Assembly: GCA_012267385.1 (NCBI GenBank)
Contig: JAAXGW010000030.1
Coordinates: 1-64,000 of the forward strand
Length of the DNA stretch: 64,000 bases
From: OMG group bacterium
GTDB taxonomy: Bacteria; Pseudomonadota; Gammaproteobacteria; Pseudomonadales; Azotimanducaceae
Reading direction: 5' to 3'
Shown: positions 1-9,504 of the stretch, piece by piece
Numbering within the stretch: position 1 is the stretch's first letter
Layout of the letters: the number at the start of each line of letters is the position of its first letter
Notes under the pieces: model-generated
What the model was told of the DNA's origin: nothing
Database searches by the model: none
The model's input: the letters and a program-made list of their open reading frames with translations, nothing else
Position numbers and translations under genes: made by a program

Positions 1-159
1 GTACTAGATTCGTTACTCAAAATGCACAGCCGATCACAAAAAGTGCACTTCACAGTGTAATCTAGGAGTACTTCCCTCGTGGAGTTCAAAAAGACGTAAA
101 TAGGTCGGTCTCCTACAGAGCTCTTAGAAGAGAGAGTCTGTTTGCCAGGATATCCTAAA

Positions 160-861
160 CTAAAGCGACTTGCGAATGCGCGAGCGCGCTACATCCACCA
201 ATTTTTTTGCGACGAGTGGGAAGAGTCCAAGTGCTACCAACGAGAGTATGAGTGACCATGACAGAATCCCAGAAGCAGACTGCAAATTACCCAACTTTTG
301 ACCGGAGTTAACGTACAAAATTGTCCCCGGCAACATACCTAGCGGCGTGCCCCAGCAATAAGTCCACAGGCGAATTGGTGTCAAAGCCATTACAAAATTG
401 ACTACGAAGTAGGGCACGACTGGGACTACCCGGAGACCAAATAAGTAAAACGCGCCTTCTTCCGCTACGCCACGGTTGACGTGTCCTAAGTACTTGCTGA
501 ACTTCTCTTGAACGTAGTCACGTAAGACATAACGTGCCAAAATAAATGCGAATATTGCCCCGAGAGTACTCGCGCACAAAACCACGACAGTCCCCATAGC
601 AATTCCAAAGACCGCGCCGCCAATCAAAGTTAGTAAGGTTGCACTCGGAATTGAGAGGCCAGTCAATACGACGTAAATGGCTATGTACGTCGCAATAAAC
701 AGAGTGGGATGCGCTAGATAGAGGTCGACGATGGCAGTTCTTTGCCGCTGTAAATACTCAAACGAGAGATACTCGTGTAGCGGTAAGAAAAAGAATAACG
801 CGACACAAACGATAACAGCTACGGCTAGGGCTAGCTTCAAGAAGGTTTTGGCAGAAAGCAT
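160..861 (-). CDS. TVP38/TMEM64 family membrane protein
   Basis: A 233-aa integral membrane protein of the TVP38/TMEM64 (SNARE-associated, DedA-like) superfamily. It has an N-terminal transmembrane segment (about residues 8-28), then a helix-rich core. The family-typical glycine-rich stretch lies at about residues 75-110 (PSATLLTLIGGAVFG, then ASTLGAIFAFILARY), followed by a GLRVVPVVPYFVVNFVMALT stretch (about 142-161). The family is linked to membrane lipid handling; the substrate here cannot be told. It ends leftward with no gene seen in the first 159 bases, and the TonB receptor upstream ends in a strong terminator, so it probably has its own promoter. The ATG start gives a sensible first membrane helix. 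Confidence 0.85.
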   Translation of the reverse strand: MLSAKTFLKLALAVAVIVCVALFFFLPLHEYLSFEYLQRQRTAIVDLYLAHPTLFIATYIAIYVVLTGLSIPSATLLTLIGGAVFGIAMGTVVVLCASTLGAIFAFILARYVLRDYVQEKFSKYLGHVNRGVAEEGAFYLFGLRVVPVVPYFVVNFVMALTPIRLWTYCWGTPLGMLPGTILYVNSGQKLGNLQSASGILSWSLILSLVALGLFPLVAKKLVDVARSRIRKSL

Positions 862-920
862 TGTTACTTGAGATCGTTGTGGGGAGTTATGCGATCCCTC
901 TTTCAGTTGCGACCAAAGAA

Positions 921-956
921 AATGCTCTTACCACTTCAGAGCGTGGTAAGAGCATT
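921..956 (-). terminator. Intrinsic terminator of the TonB receptor gene
   Basis: A perfect 14-bp stem (AATGCTCTTACCAC at 921-934 paired with 943-956) closes an 8-base loop. On the minus strand it is followed by a T-rich run (TTTTCTTT). It lies 32 bases beyond the receptor stop codon, as expected for a Rho-independent terminator. Confidence 0.85.
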
Positions 957-987
957 AACGCGAATTTAATTCGGATTAGGAAATAGT

Positions 988-3900
988 TTACTTCACTGAA
1001 TAACGGAAAGACAGACCCGCGACACGCGGCTCAGTCAGGAAGTAGTTGCGGAAGAATCCTGACGAATCTGAGGTTAAGTACATCCCGGTAACGTTGTCAT
1101 TGTCTTCTAGGTTTCGTATCCATCCCTTCAGAATAACACGTCCGTTTCGGCTCTCAAAAGTTGCACTCACGTTCATTTGCGTCCATGCATCAATTTCGTC
1201 GCCAGGGGTGTTAAATTCTCGACTGTAGGACTCACTCTGCCAGTAGTAGTCCCACCTTAGAGACAGTGTCCCGTCAAACATGGGAAGAGGCGAATCTGTA
1301 GTGTAAGTCAATCCTAGTTTGAAGGTGTGTTTCGGAGAGTTCGGTAACGAGTTTCCGTCAAGGTCCGACGGTAATCCGTCAAGGGTTTCGACACCTAGAG
1401 CATCAAGAAATGCTCTCGAGAAATATGCAGGAATTGACACTCCAAATTCGTTCACCGGGTACGACACTGATACTGCTGTCAAGCCATTACGAATGTCAGC
1501 AGTCGCGCCTCTCGCTAACGCCGCGGCGACGACATCATTGGTGATGTGTGCTTTACGCGCAATAAAGTTAATTCCCGTCAAAACGCCTGGATCCACGTTG
1601 TTCAGAACAACCCAATCATCACTTCCAGCCGTACGATTTAGAGGATCGAGCGACATTGAGCCGTCGACGGCTGTGTTCAAGTAGCTGTACGCGTAGTCGA
1701 CCATGAGATTTGGCATTTCAGGGAATGTGAGCCAACCCTCTGCTTCAAAGCCCCAGATATTGGCATCAATATTTTCATTGATGGCGGAGTTGTTCTTGAT
1801 ACGAGTTACTTGTAGTCCTTCGTATTGATAGGTAAAGAACGACCCATTTAAATTGAGCCGGCGGTCGAACCAGTAACTCTTGGTACCAACTTCTATAGCG
1901 GTGACATCTTCACGATCGAACGTGAAGCCACTAGTACCTTGAAACTGTTGGGGGATTGCCGCATTCATCCCGCCAGGTTTGTATCCACTGCTAAGTGAAC
2001 CATAAACCATTACATCTTCATTCAGTCTTATGTCTAAAGCCATTCGTCCAGTCAATGCAGTCCATGACCCGCTATCTGGACTATTAGTAAGACTACGTGC
2101 TTCGCCGAAAGCTGGTGCGATGGGCACTCGTTGGCTAATCGCCACTCGTTCAGGGCTATACGCGGCCGTCAACAACGCGGCGTCTATCTCTTCTTGAGAT
2201 ACGCCGTAGTAGAGAGCTAGTGCAACCTCTGGCGGTCCACTCGCGAAAGGTCCAAGGAGTAAATTGGATGTTCGAGACCAAAAGATTCGCGATGCCGCGT
2301 TTACGTTAATTAGGTGATTAGGATGCAGTAGACCTGCAGCGTAAGCTGCTTGTAGAGCAGTCTCTAACGGTACAAATTCCACGGGTACACCAAGCACTCC
2401 AGCTACATGAGCGCGAACACCTGGATATACACTAGCTTGCAACAGCGGTACATGGTTCAGTGCGTTTAGCAAGATGCTAGTGTCATCCGTCGTTCTGGTG
2501 TCTTCGTTGTATCGCAGTCCGATAGTGAATTGTGTCGTGTCGGTCACGTCATAATAGAACTCTCCATAGACGGCGGTACCTTCATCATTCCTACCGCGTC
2601 CGCCCTCTGGAGCAGACGAGTTAATGAAGAGCCCTGGATATAGCGGCGGCAGTCCTAATCCAGACGCACCGAAAAGAGAAACCGCGTCTAGCGTGTTGCT
2701 AAAGATCATGTAATCAGTAGCGCGTTCGCGGTTGTGGGATATCGCTCCTACGAGATAACTCATGCGATCGTCAATTGAACCGCTCACCTTCCCTTCAAAC
2801 ACCCAATCAGTCGAAACGCCGGACGAGTGGTCGAAGGTAAAGAACACGGTTGGGTCAATACCGGTGTAGATGCAACCACCGAATATCCCTGCTGTTCCTC
2901 CGAAAATGTTGCATTGCCGACTGGTAAAGTTATCCCCAGTATTACCAGTAACTGGAGCAGAGGTCGGCCATATGCCGGAGGGATTGAGTGGCGTTGGCTG
3001 TAATGTTGGTCCAACGTCAAAGAGGTAATCTTGCTGCGAATAACCGTCAGATTCGTTCATTGCTACAAGGATTTCGAAATCTAGATCCATCCAAACCGTA
3101 TTGATTCCCAACGCGAAGAAATCGTCGTTCTCAACGAAGACGGGCTCTACGTCAGTGTGTACGGTCCGGAAGTCTAAACCATCAGGTCGAGGGTACTTGT
3201 ACTGAGCCAGACCATCGACTCCAGATGCACCGAGTGGAAGCGCGCCAATTGCGCCACCAAATATTCCAAACGTAGTACCGCTCAGGTAGGGATTGTCAAA
3301 ACCAAAACCATTCGGGGTACAACCAGTCGTAGGTAGAGTATTTCTTTCACACACTTGATTACTAATGCGGACACGATCACTATCTTCACGTTTGATATTG
3401 AATAAGAACCAGGCGGAAGTAGCCTCGTTGAGTTCCCAAGCAAAGGTGAAGCGTGCGGTCCACTCATTCCGACCATCGATGGTATCATCGACTCTTGGGA
3501 TGTTATGCGCACCCGCTAGATTTTCTGTATAGCCATCACGGGTTAAGTGCATGATTGCGACCCGTGCGGCAAAGCGATCTTCTAAAGGAATGTTGAGCAT
3601 CGCGGTAAACCGGGTATGCGCGTCGGTGCCGAGTTCCGTATTCAGATATGCATCAAAGTCACCGTATACGGGCTTCTTGGTTACAAAGTTGATTGCACCC
3701 CCAGTTGCATTCTTACCAAACAAGGTTCCCTGAGGACCACGCAAGATTTCAACCCTTTCCATGTCGAAAAACTCAACCGTGTTTAGGTTGGACGATACGG
3801 GGATTTCGTTGAGGTGGGCGGACACTCCAGGCTCCGCGGCACTTCCAGTAATCAAACTGCCGATGCCACGTATGCTAAAACTGGACCCTCCAAAATTCGC

Positions 3901-4158
3901 AGCTGTATATGACACGTTTGGGGTGTTCATCTGAATGTCCGAGGGTGTGATCACCTGCTGCTTATCCAGTGCGTCGCTACCGAAAGCACTGACACTTATC
4001 GGCACGTCCTGAATATTTTCTTCCACTCGCTGCGCGGTGACAAGTACTTCTTCTATTTCGTGCGAAGATTCTTCGTCTTCTTCCTGCGCTAACGCGGGTA
4101 CAAGTAGGCCGAGACAAACGGTAAAGAATGTCGCGCCTCTGAGGAAATTTTTCATCAT
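988..4158 (-). CDS. TonB-dependent outer-membrane receptor
   Basis: A 1056-aa TonB-dependent receptor. The N-terminus has a signal peptide ending near ALA, then a TonB-box-like segment (EEVLVTAQRVEENIQDVPISV). The plug domain follows (about residues 45-165), with the hallmarks SIRGIG and ERVEILRGPQGTLFGKNATGGAINFVTKKP. The remainder is the beta barrel, ending in an aromatic-type C-terminal strand (GLSFRYSVK). The protein is longer than typical siderophore receptors (700-800 aa) because of barrel insertions; its sequence resembles the large receptor class common in marine Proteobacteria and sphingomonads. The substrate is unknown. No substrate-specific partner gene is adjacent. The double ATG at the start follows a purine-rich GGAGAAA region. 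A 277-bp divergent region separates it from pepF. Confidence 0.92.
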   Translation of the reverse strand: MMKNFLRGATFFTVCLGLLVPALAQEEDEESSHEIEEVLVTAQRVEENIQDVPISVSAFGSDALDKQQVITPSDIQMNTPNVSYTAANFGGSSFSIRGIGSLITGSAAEPGVSAHLNEIPVSSNLNTVEFFDMERVEILRGPQGTLFGKNATGGAINFVTKKPVYGDFDAYLNTELGTDAHTRFTAMLNIPLEDRFAARVAIMHLTRDGYTENLAGAHNIPRVDDTIDGRNEWTARFTFAWELNEATSAWFLFNIKREDSDRVRISNQVCERNTLPTTGCTPNGFGFDNPYLSGTTFGIFGGAIGALPLGASGVDGLAQYKYPRPDGLDFRTVHTDVEPVFVENDDFFALGINTVWMDLDFEILVAMNESDGYSQQDYLFDVGPTLQPTPLNPSGIWPTSAPVTGNTGDNFTSRQCNIFGGTAGIFGGCIYTGIDPTVFFTFDHSSGVSTDWVFEGKVSGSIDDRMSYLVGAISHNRERATDYMIFSNTLDAVSLFGASGLGLPPLYPGLFINSSAPEGGRGRNDEGTAVYGEFYYDVTDTTQFTIGLRYNEDTRTTDDTSILLNALNHVPLLQASVYPGVRAHVAGVLGVPVEFVPLETALQAAYAAGLLHPNHLINVNAASRIFWSRTSNLLLGPFASGPPEVALALYYGVSQEEIDAALLTAAYSPERVAISQRVPIAPAFGEARSLTNSPDSGSWTALTGRMALDIRLNEDVMVYGSLSSGYKPGGMNAAIPQQFQGTSGFTFDREDVTAIEVGTKSYWFDRRLNLNGSFFTYQYEGLQVTRIKNNSAINENIDANIWGFEAEGWLTFPEMPNLMVDYAYSYLNTAVDGSMSLDPLNRTAGSDDWVVLNNVDPGVLTGINFIARKAHITNDVVAAALARGATADIRNGLTAVSVSYPVNEFGVSIPAYFSRAFLDALGVETLDGLPSDLDGNSLPNSPKHTFKLGLTYTTDSPLPMFDGTLSLRWDYYWQSESYSREFNTPGDEIDAWTQMNVSATFESRNGRVILKGWIRNLEDNDNVTGMYLTSDSSGFFRNYFLTEPRVAGLSFRYSVK

Positions 4159-4435
4159 GACTTTCTTAAATTTCTCCGGTTAGTTGAATTGTTTTTGTCT
4201 TAGCCCTTACACCAAGACAATCGAAAAACGGCTTGTTAAATAAAGAATATTAGCAAACTTGGGAGTTTTGCGAAATTTTTTTGTTAGCGCGGCCTGATCA
4301 TTGAAGGAAAATTTTTGGTACCTTCTGTGCAAGCAAGCTACCTCATTTGTTCTCTGAAGTCTGTCGTTACTGTAGTTCTATAATTCTTCGAGCACCGTAG
4401 TTTGTTCACTGAAAAGAAAAGAATAGGAGAGTTTT

Positions 4436-6283
4436 ATGACCAATGTAGCCGGTCCGTCATGGGATTTGTCGACGGAGTATTTATCACCAACCGATCCGGC
4501 TATTGACGCCGACCTAGCTACACTGACGTCTCTTCTAGATCAAATCGAAGAAAAGAACCAAACTCTCACACCGCTCGTTACTTCCACAGAACCACTTGAT
4601 TCAGCTAGTAGAGATATTGCGGTTGCAACCGCTCGAGACATTTATGTGCTCGCAAACGACGCGCGGAAATATCTGGCTAATCCGAGTACGTACGCAAGTT
4701 GTATCCTGTCCGTGGAGAGTAATCATGAGGAAGCAAAGTTACTTTCCGGGAGACTTACAAAGTACCGTGTACGTTTCAGTGAACTGATGCAACCAACTCG
4801 GTTGTTTTTGGATTTATCGGACGATGACACAATTGCTTCGTACCTCGCAGAACCACCAGTTTCTGAATCCGCGTGGGCGGTCAATCATTCTCGAAAACGG
4901 CGGCATGAGTTGTTAAGTTTGAACGAGGAAAATTTGGTCAGCGCGCTGAGTCAAGACGGCATCCACGCATGGGGAAGACTGTACACGGAACTCTCTGGGA
5001 AACTCCGCTGTCTCGTCGCGGCCGACAATGAGCAAAGAGAAGTAGGGATTGCAGAAGCAGCTGCGTTAATGCAGTCTACCAGCGACCGTACTCGCGAGGA
5101 TGCTTGGCAAGCCATAAACAGGGCGTGGACGGATCATGAAGATTCTTGTGCAGCCGCGATCAATGCGCTAGCAGGATGGCGATTGGAAATGTGCAAACGC
5201 AGGTCTCGAGTAGAAACGGTGCATTTTCTTGATACACCTGCACATGCTAGTCATATTGAACGGCAGACTCTAAATGCGATCATGCAAGTCGCAGCTGAAT
5301 CCAAACCAATGGCGAGACGTGCAGCTAAAGCGATGGCTCGCGCCTACGGAAAGAGTCGGTACGGACCGTGGGATAACCGCGCGCCTGCACCGGTCCTGCC
5401 GGGTGCCGAATCGAATTTCCCGTTCGCAAGGGGACTAGAGGTCATCTCGCAAGCGTACGGCGAAGTTGATTCCTCCATGGGAGAATTTGTGGACATGATG
5501 GCATCCAAACAATGGATCGAAGGAACGATCGGCCCGCATAAGCGTCCCGGCGCGTACTGTACTTCGTTTGCGAAAAGTAAGACTCCACGTGTCTACATGA
5601 CATATGGCGGGTCAATGTCTGACATCACGGTACTTGCTCACGAATTAGGGCATGCGTTCCATCATTGGGTCATGAAGGATCTGCCGGACGCCCAGAGATC
5701 TTATGGCATGTCCTTGGCAGAAACAGCCAGTACCTTCGGTGAAACATTAGTGCGCGATGCGGTATTACAAACCGCGACCACCCCGCAGCAAGCCTTGTCT
5801 GTTGCTTGGGAAGAAATGTCAGCGATTGTGTCGTTCTTGCTCAACATTCCGACTCGGTTTGAGTTTGAAAAGAATTTTTACGAGGCGCGTGAAGCGAGAC
5901 CCTTGTTACCTGCCGAGTTGCGGAAACTCATGTCTGATGCTTGGACTTCTTGGTATGGGGATGCATTGTCCGAACCGGATGAGCTTTTCTGGATCAGCAA
6001 ATTGCACTTTTTCATCTCGGGAATCAGTTTTTACAATTTCCCTTATCTCTTTGGCTATCTCTTTAGCCAGAGTATTTATCAACGTCGGACTTCGATGGGG
6101 GATGAGTTTTTTAACCGCTATTCTGGTCTTTTACGCGATACTGGCCGAATGTCCGCAGAAGACTTGGCACACGAGCATTTAGATGGGGACTTAACTACCC
6201 CGGAATTTTGGCAGGAAACAGTAAACGCCCTAGAAGACCGGGTAACTCATTTTGAAGCACTTTGCAACGAAGTCTGTGCGTAG
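4436..6283 (+). CDS. pepF: M3 family oligoendopeptidase F
   Basis: A 615-aa zinc metallopeptidase of family M3 (oligoendopeptidase F group), cytoplasmic because no signal peptide is visible. The catalytic zinc motif HELGHAFHHW lies at about residues 402-411, with the downstream glutamate in the segment SLAETASTFGE, about 25 residues later, as in the family. The N-terminal half is the helical domain that restricts access to short peptides. Length fits PepF (about 600 aa). Its role is probably degradation of oligopeptides. The ATG start follows a GGAGAG ribosome binding site at spacing about 7. It is followed by cytochrome c' in the same orientation after 62 bases, with no obvious functional link. 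Confidence 0.9.
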   Translation: MTNVAGPSWDLSTEYLSPTDPAIDADLATLTSLLDQIEEKNQTLTPLVTSTEPLDSASRDIAVATARDIYVLANDARKYLANPSTYASCILSVESNHEEAKLLSGRLTKYRVRFSELMQPTRLFLDLSDDDTIASYLAEPPVSESAWAVNHSRKRRHELLSLNEENLVSALSQDGIHAWGRLYTELSGKLRCLVAADNEQREVGIAEAAALMQSTSDRTREDAWQAINRAWTDHEDSCAAAINALAGWRLEMCKRRSRVETVHFLDTPAHASHIERQTLNAIMQVAAESKPMARRAAKAMARAYGKSRYGPWDNRAPAPVLPGAESNFPFARGLEVISQAYGEVDSSMGEFVDMMASKQWIEGTIGPHKRPGAYCTSFAKSKTPRVYMTYGGSMSDITVLAHELGHAFHHWVMKDLPDAQRSYGMSLAETASTFGETLVRDAVLQTATTPQQALSVAWEEMSAIVSFLLNIPTRFEFEKNFYEAREARPLLPAELRKLMSDAWTSWYGDALSEPDELFWISKLHFFISGISFYNFPYLFGYLFSQSIYQRRTSMGDEFFNRYSGLLRDTGRMSAEDLAHEHLDGDLTTPEFWQETVNALEDRVTHFEALCNEVCA

Positions 6284-6345
6284 TCCTAACGCGATACACA
6301 CAAAACTTTCTCACTTTAAACCACAACTAGTCTGAGGGACCACTC

Positions 6346-6783
6346 ATGAACAAAAAGACGAACTTCGTTGGCACAATACTCGTTATTCTGCTGCTTGCTA
6401 CCGCTTCTGTAGCGAATGAGAAGGTAGCAGAATACCGCCACCATAGCATGGAAGCGGTTGAAGTGCACTTTCAGTCGATTCGGCAAATCTTAGACGGAGA
6501 TGTTCCGTTCGAGAATCACTTGTCAATGCATGTCAATGCGCTCTACGACTATGCCGAAATGATGCCTGACTTATTTGCCGAAGGATCTGAGGGTGGCGAA
6601 GCCTTAGACCGGATCTGGGACGAAGACGAAGAGATGAAGTTCCTTAAAGTAGTAAGCAACTTCAAGGGAGCAATGAGTAGTTTAAAAGAAAAAGTTGCCG
6701 AGGACGATAAAGATGCGATCATGGATGCGGTGCGTGTCGTAGGAAACGCATGTCGTGATTGTCATAGACCCTATCGCGAGTAG
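6346..6783 (+). CDS. Cytochrome c' (class II c-type cytochrome)
   Basis: A 145-aa periplasmic haem protein. A signal peptide (cleaved near SVA-NEK) precedes a four-helix-bundle-like domain, and the haem-binding CRDCH sits at the extreme C-terminus, which is the class II arrangement. The N-terminal YRHHSMEAV segment resembles the first helix of cytochrome c', where a buried residue faces the open haem site. Family members bind NO or CO or serve as electron carriers. The last 13 bases overlap the 3' end of the convergent cytochrome b561 gene, suggesting a paired redox unit in which b561 could exchange electrons with this protein; that pairing is an inference. Confidence 0.9.
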   Translation: MNKKTNFVGTILVILLLATASVANEKVAEYRHHSMEAVEVHFQSIRQILDGDVPFENHLSMHVNALYDYAEMMPDLFAEGSEGGEALDRIWDEDEEMKFLKVVSNFKGAMSSLKEKVAEDDKDAIMDAVRVVGNACRDCHRPYRE

Positions 6784-7421
6784 TACAACAAAATTAAAAA
6801 CACTGCTACCGCGACAGCAAAAGCTATCGTCGCCCCCCAGACTGACCATGTCGTGTCTGGGTCTTCGGTGAACTTACGGCCGGTGAACATAGACAACGGG
6901 ATCCTACTACGCAAAAAGCACAAATAGACAATGTGCGCACTAAGGTGGATAGCGATCAGCGCGAGAATGAACTTCCACACTTGGTGATGTAGATCGGTAG
7001 CTGTTTCAACAATCTCGTCTTCAGCAAACTGTACCAACGGTCCCTCGTAAAACACGTCGTCAGTCGTAAACAAACCAGCAACAGATTGCAGTGTTAACGT
7101 GAGTAATACCGCGAGCGTAAGTAACACACCGGGGGAAGTGTGGGCGCGTGGCTCGGCTTTCCCAGTGAAATGGTGAATAAACGCTTTCGGTGTAGTCCAG
7201 TAATTTTTAAATCGTGCGTAGGTGCCGCCAAACACTCCCCATAAAAGCCGATACACGATCAACGCCACGACCGATATCCCTGCGATGCGATGTACGCTAA
7301 AGTAGTCCAACTGCGGGACTAATCCTGTTAATAGAGCAACAGACACCGAGATTGCGACAGCCCAGTGCCACAACCGCAATGGCCACTCCCATACCAGTGT
7401 TAGTTTGGGCTGTTCGTTCAC
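6771..7421 (-). CDS. Cytochrome b561 family membrane protein
   Basis: A 216-aa membrane-bound b-type cytochrome of the bacterial cytochrome b561 (HupC/CyoC-like, Ni/Fe-hydrogenase cytochrome) type. Four main membrane helices are visible. Likely haem ligands are histidines in the first helix (RLWHWAVAI), the second helix region (VHRIAGISV) and the last helices (DLHHQVWKFILALIAIHLSAHIVY). It overlaps the 3' end of the cytochrome c' gene by 13 bases in convergent orientation. Such proteins pass electrons between quinones and periplasmic c-type cytochromes. The ATG start is preceded by no strong ribosome binding site, but the first membrane helix would be lost with any later start. Confidence 0.88.
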   Translation of the reverse strand: MNEQPKLTLVWEWPLRLWHWAVAISVSVALLTGLVPQLDYFSVHRIAGISVVALIVYRLLWGVFGGTYARFKNYWTTPKAFIHHFTGKAEPRAHTSPGVLLTLAVLLTLTLQSVAGLFTTDDVFYEGPLVQFAEDEIVETATDLHHQVWKFILALIAIHLSAHIVYLCFLRSRIPLSMFTGRKFTEDPDTTWSVWGATIAFAVAVAVFLILLYYSR

Positions 7422-7663
7422 ATTTCTACTACAGACAAAAGAGTCACTTGAACGTTAAGTGTTTGTTCTTACACCAAAATGTTACGCAGCGCTGATCCTG
7501 AGTTGCCTGTTAGTGAATCCCAACAAATGGTTTGCTATCGCTGATCCTGACTCAATTTCCGAAACGCTTAGTCTAAAACAATCTGAAGGAATTGGTGAAC
7601 TGGGGGCAGCGAATAGAAGTATTTGTCGAGTATCACCAGATCGACACCCGCAAAGCTCGGAAC

Positions 7664-8656
7664 ATGGACTTCTTGTTAGTCTTGATGTATCATATACCGG
7701 TGGACAGCTCAAGACAATTTATTGTCGACACTAAGCGTTCGTTGGGTCAGTTCTTTACTGTAAGTAAAAACCCGTTTGAACTGAAGGGGTTCCAGGAATG
7801 GGCGGAGAAAGCCAATCTTCCGAAACAGACCATTCTAGAGCCATTTGCTGGTGCAAACCATATCATCAAGTCTTTACAAGATTTGCAGTTGTGTAACGAA
7901 TTTATCTCCTACGACATTCATCCTGCAGCCGAAGACGTCAAGGAATGCGACACGCTGAAGACTTTTCCAACCGGATTTGAAGTGTGTGTTACGAATCCAC
8001 CGTGGCTTGCTCGAAACTCAGCGACGCGACGAAACTTACCGTATCCTACGTGTGAGTACGACAATATGTACAAATTTTGTTTGGAGTTGTGTTTGTCTTA
8101 CTGCAAATTTGTCGCGGCACTGATCCCTGCGAGCTTTCTTCAGAGTGAATTGTTTCGGGAAAGGCTCTGTACTTACATTTTGCTACACAATCAAATTTTC
8201 AACGAAACCGATAACCCTGTTTGTTTAGCGTTGTTTATTGATGTAGAAAGTGAATCTACGAAAGTGTATTACGACGACCGTTTTGTTGGAAATCTAGAAG
8301 ATCTTGAAGCAAACTTACCACGTGCAACGAAAGAGCAATACATACGCTTCAATGATCCGGATGGCCAACTCGGCTTCATCTCTTTTGACAACACTAGGGA
8401 GCGATCAATCAGGTTCTGTGAAGCAGCTGAAATCGAAACCTACGATATCAAACACTCCTCTCGGTTCATTACGAGAATAGGAGGGGATTTTGGTAGGAGA
8501 CGGAACCTACTCAAAGACTTGAACGAAGCAGTACAAGTGTTCCGCGATGAAACTGACGATTTGTTCTTGACTCCGTTCAAGGGCATTCGAGATGATGGAC
8601 AGTACCGGAGAAGAATGTTTTACTCACTCGCGCGAGATTTGATCAATGCCGTTTGA
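7664..8656 (+). CDS. DNA adenine-type methyltransferase (restriction-modification)
   Basis: A class I SAM-dependent DNA methyltransferase of about 330 aa. The start is uncertain: ATG at 7664 is chosen because homology-like sequence begins at SLGQFFT (motif X, about residues 26-32). The SAM-binding motif I is LEPFAGANHI (59-67) and the catalytic motif IV is NPPWLARNSA (111-120). The order X-I-IV with NPPW is that of N6-adenine (gamma-class) enzymes. The reading frame is open back to about 7592, so a TTG start is possible. The gene overlaps the next gene by 11 bases and is more A+T-rich than its neighbours, as expected for an acquired restriction-modification pair. The recognition sequence cannot be told. 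Confidence 0.78.
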   Translation: MDFLLVLMYHIPVDSSRQFIVDTKRSLGQFFTVSKNPFELKGFQEWAEKANLPKQTILEPFAGANHIIKSLQDLQLCNEFISYDIHPAAEDVKECDTLKTFPTGFEVCVTNPPWLARNSATRRNLPYPTCEYDNMYKFCLELCLSYCKFVAALIPASFLQSELFRERLCTYILLHNQIFNETDNPVCLALFIDVESESTKVYYDDRFVGNLEDLEANLPRATKEQYIRFNDPDGQLGFISFDNTRERSIRFCEAAEIETYDIKHSSRFITRIGGDFGRRRNLLKDLNEAVQVFRDETDDLFLTPFKGIRDDGQYRRRMFYSLARDLINAV

Positions 8657-9320
8657 CTACGAGGACATGTACCAACGAAGATTTCGTGAAGCATACAAGA
8701 AAAACGTGAAAGACGTTGTTCAGGCTGCGAAATCTGGGGATCTTGATAAAAAACTTGAAACTTTTTGTTCATTGCACGGGTACGCAAAAGAAGAGATAAT
8801 TCGCGAAATTGAGCAAAATGAGATTGTCGCAACGTGTTTCGCGATTAACCCAAATAAACAGAACTTCTACAAAAAAGAAGCTGCTCGGTTTATCGAGCGT
8901 TTGAATGGAGTACGAACATTCCAAAGTCCAAGTACTCGCCCGAAAACAGTCATCGCAAACGGTGAAATAGTGGTGTTGCCAGATTCGTCTAACGTAGCGA
9001 TACCTCCACAAGCTAAGACAATAGATTTTCGATGGGAGTATAAGGGAAGAAAATTCTTAGCTTGTCATAAATACACTAAAGAGAGCGGCGGTGCGCAAGA
9101 TCAACAATTCAATGAATTTAGGAGAGCTATAGGGTTGTCCAACCTGAACCTAGATGACGGAGTGAATTTCATCGCGATAGTGGATGGACCATATTTCGAT
9201 GGTAGACTGGATCACCAACATACGTCGAGAAAGGAAATGCTCAGAGCACAGACTACAGAAAATTCTTTTGTATGCAACATCGGGGAACTGCAAGATCTGT
9301 TGGCACTAATATGCTCCTAG
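8646..9320 (+). CDS. Probable type II restriction endonuclease
   Basis: A 224-aa protein whose ATG lies inside the end of the methyltransferase gene (11-base overlap), so the two are translationally coupled. I identify it as the endonuclease from context and from a C-terminal PD-(D/E)XK-like stretch: an aspartate (D127) in TIDFRWEYKG, then a hydrophobic strand ending in ACHK (139-142), then SGGAQDQQ (147-154). The last motif resembles the SGGAQxNQ element seen after the catalytic lysine in several type II enzymes. The usual acidic residue before X-K appears to be C140, so activity is uncertain. A strand FIAIVDGPYF (175-184) resembles a core strand of such enzymes. The family is not named with certainty. 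Confidence 0.65.
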   Translation: MPFDYEDMYQRRFREAYKKNVKDVVQAAKSGDLDKKLETFCSLHGYAKEEIIREIEQNEIVATCFAINPNKQNFYKKEAARFIERLNGVRTFQSPSTRPKTVIANGEIVVLPDSSNVAIPPQAKTIDFRWEYKGRKFLACHKYTKESGGAQDQQFNEFRRAIGLSNLNLDDGVNFIAIVDGPYFDGRLDHQHTSRKEMLRAQTTENSFVCNIGELQDLLALICS

Positions 9321-9504
9321 AATACCAGATTGTCAAAGTATAAATCCGAGAAACTCTTAGGTTACAAAACACTTTTCAATATTTAAAACTGAGCGCGATA
9401 GTACCTTTGACTGCATGTGGATAAGGACAGTGAAGGTCGTTGCTTCGTCCCCTACGAGTCTCGATAGGTTCGCTCTTTCAGTATTCCATTAATTTACATA
9501 GCTG

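Noticed and set aside
7459-7734. A 91-aa frame with a signal-like N-terminus upstream of the methyltransferase
   Set aside because: It overlaps the methyltransferase N-terminus by about 70 bases in another frame, has no recognisable domain, and its C-terminal part has no protein-like pattern.
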